DNA from: Endozoicomonas sp965232255
GTDB lineage: Bacteria > Pseudomonadota > Gammaproteobacteria > Pseudomonadales > Endozoicomonadaceae
NCBI GenBank assembly: GCA_965232255.1
Contig: OZ246962.1
Location: 3,286,001 to 3,350,000 of the forward strand
Reading direction: 5' to 3'
Length of the DNA: 64,000 nt
This document shows positions 34,816 to 42,538 of the stretch, piece by piece. The translations under genes and the position numbers were made by a program. The notes under the pieces are model-generated. The model was given only the letters and a program-made list of their open reading frames with translations. It searched no databases and was not told where the DNA came from. The stretch's first letter is position 1, and every line of letters begins with the position of its first letter.

Positions 34816-35914
34816 GGCCAGTCCTCCGACGCATCAGCCAGAGTTTGGCCGGGACCGCCAGATTCAATAGCAGGGCAATCAGCAAAAACAACCCGTGGAT
34901 GGGCCATAGTCCAATACTGACCGACAGGCGCCCATCTTCCATGGCTCCCCGACCACTGAGTAAAAAAGACAGGTAAAAGAGGTACAGCAAAATAGCCGGC
35001 AGCAGCTTCAGATAACGCCCTTGCCGTGGATTAACGCGGGACAGCGGCAGTGCCAGCAATGCCACCACCAGCACCAGTAACGGTAGCGAGATACGCCATT
35101 GCAGCTCCGCCTGAGCGCCTGGCGTATCAGTAGCCAGCAACGTGCGAGTGGGGAGCGCCTGCTCTCTGCTGATCTCGTACCCGGCCTGACGCTCTTCCAT
35201 GCGCAAGCCGTAGCTACCAAATTTGGTTGCGCGCATGGGCAACGCCCCGGGCGTCAGATCGTAACGATACCCCTGATTGAGAATCAGGTAGCGGGGTCCC
35301 CCTGTTTCATCACTGGCTTCAAGGCGCGCCTCCCGGGCAAGCACCAGGGTCATGGAGCCCAGGTTGTTGCTATTAGTGTTGTGGTTGGCAATAAACACAT
35401 CATTCATTTGTTGCTTGTTGTCGGTCAACGACTCGGTATAGGTGACTCGCTGCCCACCAAATGATTGAAAGCGCCCGGCCACCAGGACATCAAACTCGGT
35501 CAGTGCACGCTGTTCGGCAAAGATGCGCTCGACTTTCTGAATGCCCATAGGAGCCAGCACCAAACTGAGGAGCGCCACCAGCAAGGCAACCCCAAGCGCC
35601 GGAATCATGGTCATTACCAACAGCTGTTTATTGGTCAGACCACAGGCACTGAGTACGGTCATCTCGTTATCCACGTAGAGTCTGCCGTAGGACAGGATAA
35701 TGCCCAGAAACAGCCCCAGCGGCATAATCATCGTCAGAAATTCCGGAATCCGGTAACCCATGATGGCAAACAGAAAATCCGCTTTCAGCGAACCGGTGGC
35801 CGCCTGGGCCAGATAATTGACGAAACGACCACTCATGATGATCAGCAACACCACGGAGGTCACTGCCAGCATTACTTGCAACGTTTGTCGTGATAAGTAG
35901 CGAAATATGATCAA
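34808..35914 (-). CDS. lptF: LPS export permease LptF
   Basis: LptF is the partner of LptG in LPS export. The 368-residue protein starts MIIFRYLSRQTLQ, almost as in Pseudomonas, and has three N-terminal and three C-terminal helices around the periplasmic domain. The start codon is TTG (35912-35914), not ATG, and the ribosome site is weak, so low translation initiation is likely. The divergent pepA gene begins 224 bases away, the standard arrangement. Confidence 0.95.
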   Translation of the reverse strand: MIIFRYLSRQTLQVMLAVTSVVLLIIMSGRFVNYLAQAATGSLKADFLFAIMGYRIPEFLTMIMPLGLFLGIILSYGRLYVDNEMTVLSACGLTNKQLLVMTMIPALGVALLVALLSLVLAPMGIQKVERIFAEQRALTEFDVLVAGRFQSFGGQRVTYTESLTDNKQQMNDVFIANHNTNSNNLGSMTLVLAREARLEASDETGGPRYLILNQGYRYDLTPGALPMRATKFGSYGLRMEERQAGYEISREQALPTRTLLATDTPGAQAELQWRISLPLLVLVVALLALPLSRVNPRQGRYLKLLPAILLYLFYLSFLLSGRGAMEDGRLSVSIGLWPIHGLFLLIALLLNLAVPAKLWLMRRRTGHA

Positions 35915-36138
35915 AGGTATATCCGGAGAGTGTTACAACGTAGCAATTCAACAGTTGTGCAAATATACGACAACAGACGTAGTAAGCCGAATGATTTTCA
36001 ACTCTGCTAACATCGTCGTACAATTGCTGCGCCGATGATCAGTCCAATTTGACTATTGTGATGCCAACGCGTCTGGTTGAATCGGCTTAACCGTATTATT
36101 ATCCATAAAATCGGGTAATTTGTCCCCTGGGAGAGACT

Positions 36139-37635
36139 ATGGAATTCGTTGTTAAGAGTGGCGCCGCAGAGAAGCAAAAAACAGCCTGTCTTGTTGTTGG
36201 CGTCCATAAAAAAACTCTGCCCGACTCAGCCGCAGCCATAGACTCACTGACCAATGGCCAGCTAAGCACCATACTCAAACAGGGCGACCTGGACTTCAAA
36301 CCGGGCCACTCGCTGATGCTGCATTTGGGCAACCCGTTTGAACGTCTGCTGTTGCTGGCCATGGGTGACAGTGACGCCCCACTGAGCGAAGCAGAGCTGA
36401 AAAAACTGGCTGCCAATCTGGCCAGTCAACTGCAATCGGTCAATGCTCGCGAAGCAACGATTGCCCTGGAAGATATCACGGTTAAAGACAAATCCTTGGA
36501 ATGGGTTACCCGTCAGTTGGTAGAAGCCATTGAATATGCCTTTTATCAGTTCAACCAGTTTAAAAACGACACTGATAAAGGCCAGGGTGCCAAAGGCGTT
36601 CGAGGCGTGAAAAAGGTGATCCTGCTGGCGGACCGGAAAAATGCCGACGAGGTAAAAGCCGGGCTGACCCTTGGCGAAGCCATCGGCAAGGGCCGCAATA
36701 TCGCCCGTACGCTGGGCAACCTGCCTGGTAACATTTGCAACCCAACCTACCTGGCTGAAGAAGCCAAAAATCTGGCCAAACAGCACACTAAACTGACTAC
36801 CAAAATTCTCAATGAAAAGCAGATGGCCGAATTAGGCATGAGCTCTCTGTTGTCAGTCAGTGCCGGTTCCGACCAGGAAGCCCGGTTGATCTGCATGGAG
36901 TTCAAAAACGGCAAGCGCGGTGCCAAACCGCTGGTTTTGCTGGGTAAAGGCATCACTTTTGATAGTGGCGGCATCTCCCTGAAGCCCGGTGCCGGCATGG
37001 ATGAGATGAAGTTCGATATGTGCGGTGCCGCCAGTGTCTTTGGCGTGATGAATGCCATTATCCAGCTGGATTTGCCCGTTAATGTGATCGGTATGGTAGC
37101 TGCCGCCGAAAACATGCCCAGTGGCCGGGCCACTCGTCCCGGTGATATCGTCACTTCCATGTCTGGCAAAACCATTGAGATTCTTAATACCGATGCCGAA
37201 GGGCGCCTGGTGCTTTGTGACGCGCTGACTTATGCCGAGCGTTACAAGCCTGAAGCAGTAATCGATATTGCCACTCTCACCGGCGCTTGCGTGGTTGCCC
37301 TGGGTCATCACACTTCCGGCTTGCTGAGCAATAATGATGAGTTGGCCACCGAACTGCTGAGTGCCTCCCGGGAAGCCATGGACCGTGTCTGGCAACTCCC
37401 CATGGGTGACGAGTACACCCAACAACTGGATAGCAATTTTGCTGATATGGCCAACATTGGTGGCCCCGCCGCAGGCACTATCACTGCCGCTTGCTTCCTG
37501 GCCAAGTTTGCCGAAGCCTACCCTTGGGCGCACCTGGATATTGCCGGCACAGCCTGGGCATCAGGTAAAGAAAAAGGCGCCACTGGTCGTCCAGTACCAA
37601 TGCTGGTGCAGTTTTTGCTCGATCGGGCTAATTAG
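36139..37635 (+). CDS. pepA: leucyl aminopeptidase PepA
   Basis: PepA is a cytosolic two-metal M17 aminopeptidase that releases N-terminal residues; in E. coli it also binds DNA. The 498-residue protein contains the metal and catalytic motifs GKGITFDSGGISLKP, MKFDMCGAA and the signature NTDAEGRLVL. GGGAGAG lies at good spacing before the ATG. holC and then valS follow on the same strand, the standard order. Confidence 0.97.
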   Translation: MEFVVKSGAAEKQKTACLVVGVHKKTLPDSAAAIDSLTNGQLSTILKQGDLDFKPGHSLMLHLGNPFERLLLLAMGDSDAPLSEAELKKLAANLASQLQSVNAREATIALEDITVKDKSLEWVTRQLVEAIEYAFYQFNQFKNDTDKGQGAKGVRGVKKVILLADRKNADEVKAGLTLGEAIGKGRNIARTLGNLPGNICNPTYLAEEAKNLAKQHTKLTTKILNEKQMAELGMSSLLSVSAGSDQEARLICMEFKNGKRGAKPLVLLGKGITFDSGGISLKPGAGMDEMKFDMCGAASVFGVMNAIIQLDLPVNVIGMVAAAENMPSGRATRPGDIVTSMSGKTIEILNTDAEGRLVLCDALTYAERYKPEAVIDIATLTGACVVALGHHTSGLLSNNDELATELLSASREAMDRVWQLPMGDEYTQQLDSNFADMANIGGPAAGTITAACFLAKFAEAYPWAHLDIAGTAWASGKEKGATGRPVPMLVQFLLDRAN

Positions 37636-37656
37636 TCGAGCTAATTAATTGCCAAA

Positions 37657-37676
37657 GGGCAGCCCGAGTGCTGCCC
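37657..37676 (+). terminator. hairpin after pepA
   Basis: GGGCAGC (37657-37663) pairs with GCTGCCC (37670-37676) around a 6-base loop, 22 bases after the pepA stop. There is no T-tract, so termination would be weak; it may instead stabilise the pepA mRNA end. Confidence 0.4.
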
Positions 37677-37812
37677 CATAGTCGTTTAATCAGATGCGCC
37701 GTCAGCCTGAAGCACCTTCGTCTGAGTGAGAGCAGTAGTCAAAGCACAATCCGATGGTGGACATACCCTGGTACTGCTACTATTCCTGCTGCTGATGCAC
37801 AGACGAGGCCTC

Positions 37813-38250
37813 ATGACCCAAGTTACCTTCTACCTGCTGGAAAGCCACTCACTCAGTCCTGAGCAGTTTGCCTGTCGCCTCATTGATAAAGCCTGGCGCA
37901 GCGGCTTGCCTATGCATATTCACACGGCGGATGAACACAGTTGCCAGTATATGGATCAACTGCTTTGGTCATGGCGCGAATGCAGCTTTTTGCCCCATGG
38001 GATCATCAGCGACTCGCCCCGGCAATATCCGATCACCTTGGGATTCAGGCAGCTCGCACTGGAAGCGAAGCCGCTGCTGATCAATCTCAGCCCACAAGTG
38101 CCAGATTTTTTCCAGAACTTTTCTCGCGTCTGTGAAATAGTGGTTGCGGATCAGAAAACCATTTCCAGGGCAAAGTTTCGTGCTTATCGTCAGGCCGGAA
38201 CGGAACCGAAAGTTCACGCCTTGAAAGGTTTATCTCCCCACAGCAATTAG
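37813..38250 (+). CDS. holC: DNA polymerase III chi subunit HolC
   Basis: HolC (chi) links the clamp loader to single-strand binding protein at the replication fork. The 145-residue protein begins MTQVTFYLLESHS and contains the HTADEHSCQYMDQLLWSW segment and FLPHGI, typical of the family. I choose ATG 37813 with GAGG five bases upstream; the longer frame to 37726 adds a spurious hydrophobic stretch. valS normally follows directly; here an unrelated minus-strand gene intervenes. Confidence 0.92.
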   Translation: MTQVTFYLLESHSLSPEQFACRLIDKAWRSGLPMHIHTADEHSCQYMDQLLWSWRECSFLPHGIISDSPRQYPITLGFRQLALEAKPLLINLSPQVPDFFQNFSRVCEIVVADQKTISRAKFRAYRQAGTEPKVHALKGLSPHSN

Positions 38251-38339
38251 GCAATTGACAATTGGCAACTGCAAAACCGCCCGAGCCGTACATGACATAA
38301 ACAGACCGTAACTACGACTCAGACAATTCGCCAACATGC

Positions 38340-38383
38340 CAACACACAATCAATGTCAACACACAATCAATGTCAACACACAA
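38340..38383. repeat. 17-bp tandem repeat
   Basis: CAACACACAATCAATGT occurs twice in perfect tandem (38340-38356 and 38357-38373), followed by a partial third copy (38374-38383). It ends two bases before the stop codon of the minus-strand 296-residue gene. Confidence 0.85.
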
Positions 38384-38385
38384 GC

Positions 38386-39276
38386 TCACCAGAGATGCTT
38401 GGATTTTTTCACGGGGGGAGGTGATTCACGGAAAGAGGCAATTTTATACCGGAGGGCTTTTTCAAGCTCTTCGCTGAGATCCCTGCGTTCTAGTTGCTCT
38501 AGCGCCACCAGCAGGTCAGTATCACGCCCTCCGCGCTGGGCAAACTCATGCAACATGACCATAACTTTGAATCTATCAGGCTCATTATGGCCTGTCCGTT
38601 CAAGGAGCTGTTCATAATCATCAGAGAGGTTAAGCCGCAGGGGTAAGGCCGAGTTAAAGTTCAGTTGTTTCACCACAATCGTAAATACCGTTGGGAAATC
38701 AAAGTCTGGATTTATCGACACTGCTGTTGGTGAACCTGGCAAACATTCCACATCAATATTCTCAAGGGCGGTACTAAACTTCCGCAGACGATCCCCTTGT
38801 AAAATGTCGCACGACTGAAAAAGATATAAATTCGCAACTCCCTGGTCAGATCCTTTAGTCAGGAAATATTTCTGGAAAAAATCTCTTTTTAATTGTGTCG
38901 TACTACGAGTAGTGATCTTAGCCTCACAATATTCCGAGTAAAGTCCGCAGGAAAAGGCAAAAAAACCAACATCCTCCCCAGGAATAAAATCCAGTTTTTC
39001 AATCAACCGATCCAACTTGGGGTATTGCAGACTAAAACCCTCGGCATTGGCCAGCAGAACCTGCTCATTCTGGCTTGGCGCATGGGAGTTATGGATCGCA
39101 ATCACGCGTTCAATAATGCGCTTTTGAATAAATGGAGGCTTGGCAGCAATCAACCCAAGCATACTATTGGCATAATCAACATCGCTCTGCGCCGGCAGCC
39201 GATTATTGGGATCGTATTCACAGTAAGGTGGGGGCGCCCCAATGTTCAAACCACTGGGTCCTGGGATGGCGTCCAT
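38386..39276 (-). CDS. 296-residue orphan with a possible C-terminal death-fold domain
   Basis: I do not recognise the family. The first 30 residues are Pro/Gly-rich and probably disordered; about 35-190 are a mixed helical region with several cysteines. The last 80 residues (about 205-275) read as amphipathic helices with the death-domain pattern: LRLNLSDDYEQLLERTG, then an aromatic/Met helix, then RDTDLLVALEQLERRDLSEELEKAL, similar to the last two helices of eukaryotic death domains. The tail is short and basic. It has a good AAGAGG site before ATG 39276 and interrupts the usual holC-valS pair. The death-domain call is by eye. Confidence 0.7.
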   Translation of the reverse strand: MDAIPGPSGLNIGAPPPYCEYDPNNRLPAQSDVDYANSMLGLIAAKPPFIQKRIIERVIAIHNSHAPSQNEQVLLANAEGFSLQYPKLDRLIEKLDFIPGEDVGFFAFSCGLYSEYCEAKITTRSTTQLKRDFFQKYFLTKGSDQGVANLYLFQSCDILQGDRLRKFSTALENIDVECLPGSPTAVSINPDFDFPTVFTIVVKQLNFNSALPLRLNLSDDYEQLLERTGHNEPDRFKVMVMLHEFAQRGGRDTDLLVALEQLERRDLSEELEKALRYKIASFRESPPPVKKSKHLW

Positions 39277-39575
39277 AGCTGTAGCCTCTTAGTCATTATT
39301 GATATTACTGTTATTGGTATTACCGTTGCGCAGACCAACAAAAGAAAGCCGCTATTATTGATCGGTGCAACATTTCTATCTCATTCCTATCTACTGGGAC
39401 AACAAAGCAATCGCAAAGTTGCACGGCATTATTATTGCCAGCTTGCTACTCCAGTGGCCAAAAGTAATGCCACTTCCCGATTCATATTGACAGTGTATAA
39501 TTGCCGGTTTATGCAAACCCAGCATCCACTATTATCTGGCAACACTGGCACAGCTACGCTACTGGAACAGCAGTT

Positions 39576-42443
39576 ATGGAAAAGACGTTCAACCCTCAAG
39601 CCATCGAACGCACCCTCTATCAGCAATGGGAGGAACAAGGTTACTTTGCCCCTGCCGCTGAGCAACCAGGCCACGCCCCGGCGTACACTATTATGATCCC
39701 GCCGCCAAACGTCACTGGCAGTCTACACATGGGTCACGCTTTTCAGGATTCCATTATGGATGCCCTGACCCGCTACCACCGCATGAAAGGCTACAACACT
39801 CTGTGGCAAGTGGGCACCGATCACGCCGGTATTGCTACCCAGATGGTGGTTGAACGCAAGATTCTGGCCGAAGAAGGCAAGACTCGTCACGACTACGGTC
39901 GCGAAGCCTTTACCGATAAAATCTGGGCATGGAAAGAGGAATCCGGCGACACTATCACTCGCCAGCTGCGCCGCCTGGGTGCTTCGGTGGACTGGGATAC
40001 CGAACGCTTCACCATGGATAAAGGTTTTTACGCCGCGGTGCAGGAAGTGTTTGTGCGCCTGTACGAAGATGATCTGATCTATCGGGGTAAGCGTCTGGTC
40101 AACTGGGACCCGAAACTGCATACCGCCATCTCCGACCTGGAAGTGGAAAACAAGGAAGTCAAAGGTCACATGTGGCACTTGCGTTATCCACTGGCCGACG
40201 GTGAGCAAACCGCGGACGGCAAGGATTACATCGTAGTCGCTACCACTCGGCCGGAAACCATGCTCGGTGATACCGGCGTGGCGGTCAATCCGAACGACGA
40301 ACGCTATCAGGCGCTGATTGGCAAAGAGGTCATCCTGCCGCTGGTCAATCGTCGTATACCCATTGTCGCCGATGAACACGCTGACATGGAAAAAGGCACC
40401 GGCTGCGTCAAAATCACTCCGGCCCACGACTTTAATGACCACGAAGTAGGTAAGCGCTGCCAGCTGCCCATGGTCAATGTGATGACCCTGAACGGTGATA
40501 TCCGCCAACAAGGCGAAGCCTACTACGCTGACGGCACCATTAACAACGACGTTACTACCACTATTCCCGAAGCCTATCGAGGACTGGAACGCTTTGCTGC
40601 CCGCAAACAGATTGTGGCTGACTTTGACGCCCTCGGCTTGCTGGAAAAAATAGACGACCATACTCTTATGGTGCCCTACGGCGACCGTTCCGGCGTGGTG
40701 ATCGAACCACTGCTGACTGATCAGTGGTTTGTCCGCGCCGCACCACTGGCCGCACCGGCCATTGAGGCAGTAGAAGACGGCCGCATTCAGTTTGTGCCCA
40801 GACAATACGAGAACATGTACTTCTCCTGGATGCGTGATATCCAGGACTGGTGCATCTCCCGCCAGCTCTGGTGGGGTCACCGCATTCCGGCCTGGTACGA
40901 TGAACAGGGCAAAGTTTACGTCGGTCGCACTGAAGAGGAAGTGCGTAACAAGTACAATATCCCGTCGCCGGTGGTACTGATTCAGGACGACGATGTACTG
41001 GACACCTGGTTCTCCTCCGCCTTGTGGACCTTTGGCACCCTGGGCTGGCCAGCACAGACCGAGCGCCTCACAACCTTTCATCCAACCGATGTACTGGTCA
41101 CCGGTTTTGACATCATCTTCTTCTGGGTCGCCCGGATGATTATGATGACCATGCACCTTATAAAAGACGACAACGGTCAACCGCAGGTGCCGTTCAAATA
41201 CGTCTATGTTACCGGTCTGATCCGTGATGAGCATGGCGAGAAGATGTCCAAATCCAAGGGCAACGTGCTTGACCCGCTGGATATGATCGATGGCATCGAC
41301 CTGGAATCCCTGGTGGCCAAACGTTGTGGCAACATGATGCAGCCCCAACTGGCCGAAAAGATCGAGAAGCGTACCCGCACCACCTTCCCGGACGGTATCG
41401 CTGCTCACGGCACCGACGCCTTGCGCTACACGTTGTATTCCCTGGCCTCTACCGGTCGGGACATTAACTGGGATATGAACCGGCTGGAAGGCTACCGCAA
41501 TTTCTGCAATAAAATCTGGAACGCCGCCAACTATGTGAAAATGCACACCGACGATCAGGACACTGGCCTGAATAACGAGCCGGTGGCACTGACTCTGGCT
41601 GATCGCTGGATTATCTCCCGTTTACAGCGAGTTGCGGCACAAGTAGAGAAAAACCTGGCCGAGTTCCGTTTGGACCATGCGTCACAAAACCTCTACGACT
41701 TTGTTTGGAATGAATACTGCGCCTGGTATCTGGAGCTGTCCAAACCGGTACTGTGGAGCGATGATGCCCCAGCGGCGCAAAAACGCGGCACTCGTCGTAC
41801 ACTAGTCACAGTGCTGGAAAGCATTGTTCGCTTGATGCATCCGTTTATGCCGTTTATCACCGAAGAAATCTGGCAGAACATCAAGGACAGTGCTGGCGTT
41901 ACCGGTGACACGTTGATGCTGCAAAGTTACCCGGTGGCTGACCCAACCTTGATTGATGACACTGCCGAGCGCGATATTGAGTGGCTGAAGTCGTTTATTA
42001 CCGGCATTCGCAATATCCGTGCTGAACTGAACATTGGCCCCGGTAAGCCGCTGAATGTACTGCTGCGCAATGCCTCAGCAGACGACATTGAACGTCTTGA
42101 CAACAACCTCACGTTCCTGAAATCACTGGCTAAACTGGAGTCGGTTAAGGTTCTGGCGCCCGGTGAAGAAGCTCCCATGGCCACCACACAGTTGGTTGGG
42201 GCTATGGAAGTGCTAGTGCCAATGGCCGGTCTGATCGACAAAGCCAAAGAGGAAACACGCCTGAACAAGGAGATTGAGCGTCTGACCAAAGAAATTGCCC
42301 GGTTTGCAGGTAAGCTGAACAATGAAAAGTTCATCAGCAAGGCACCGGCCGATGTGGTGACCAAAGAGCAGGCAAAAATGATGGAGGCGCAAGTGGCAAA
42401 GACCAAGCTGGAAGAGCAGCTTGAAGCCATCAAAGCACTGTAA
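39576..42443 (+). CDS. valS: valyl-tRNA synthetase
   Basis: ValS charges tRNA-Val and edits mischarged threonine. The 955-residue protein has the class I HIGH-type motif PPNVTGSLHMGHAF near residue 45, the editing domain, the KMSKS motif (EKMSKSKGNV) and a C-terminal coiled coil. I start at ATG 39576 (MEKTFNPQAIE), where the family begins; the longer frame from 39501 adds 25 unlikely residues. It is flanked by accessory genes on both sides. Confidence 0.97.
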   Translation: MEKTFNPQAIERTLYQQWEEQGYFAPAAEQPGHAPAYTIMIPPPNVTGSLHMGHAFQDSIMDALTRYHRMKGYNTLWQVGTDHAGIATQMVVERKILAEEGKTRHDYGREAFTDKIWAWKEESGDTITRQLRRLGASVDWDTERFTMDKGFYAAVQEVFVRLYEDDLIYRGKRLVNWDPKLHTAISDLEVENKEVKGHMWHLRYPLADGEQTADGKDYIVVATTRPETMLGDTGVAVNPNDERYQALIGKEVILPLVNRRIPIVADEHADMEKGTGCVKITPAHDFNDHEVGKRCQLPMVNVMTLNGDIRQQGEAYYADGTINNDVTTTIPEAYRGLERFAARKQIVADFDALGLLEKIDDHTLMVPYGDRSGVVIEPLLTDQWFVRAAPLAAPAIEAVEDGRIQFVPRQYENMYFSWMRDIQDWCISRQLWWGHRIPAWYDEQGKVYVGRTEEEVRNKYNIPSPVVLIQDDDVLDTWFSSALWTFGTLGWPAQTERLTTFHPTDVLVTGFDIIFFWVARMIMMTMHLIKDDNGQPQVPFKYVYVTGLIRDEHGEKMSKSKGNVLDPLDMIDGIDLESLVAKRCGNMMQPQLAEKIEKRTRTTFPDGIAAHGTDALRYTLYSLASTGRDINWDMNRLEGYRNFCNKIWNAANYVKMHTDDQDTGLNNEPVALTLADRWIISRLQRVAAQVEKNLAEFRLDHASQNLYDFVWNEYCAWYLELSKPVLWSDDAPAAQKRGTRRTLVTVLESIVRLMHPFMPFITEEIWQNIKDSAGVTGDTLMLQSYPVADPTLIDDTAERDIEWLKSFITGIRNIRAELNIGPGKPLNVLLRNASADDIERLDNNLTFLKSLAKLESVKVLAPGEEAPMATTQLVGAMEVLVPMAGLIDKAKEETRLNKEIERLTKEIARFAGKLNNEKFISKAPADVVTKEQAKMMEAQVAKTKLEEQLEAIKAL

Positions 42444-42458
42444 AAAACCCGAAAATCC

Positions 42459-42515
42459 CCGCTCGTCGTGAGCGGAACAAAGTATGATACCGGGCGTCCG
42501 CGAACGGAGCCCGGT
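42459..42515 (+). other. two adjacent hairpins between valS and the RING gene
   Basis: CCGCTC/GAGCGG (42459-42475) and ACCGGGC (42489-42495) with GCCCGGT (42509-42515) form two GC-rich stems in the 95-base gap between convergent genes. Neither has a T-tract on either strand. They may act as a bidirectional mRNA end or be a small repeat element. Confidence 0.5.
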
Positions 42516-42538
42516 CTCAAACCGGGGCATCCAGAAGG

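Noticed and set aside
39723..41546. 607-residue minus-strand frame inside valS
   Set aside because: It is fully antisense to the conserved valyl-tRNA synthetase and shows no family features.
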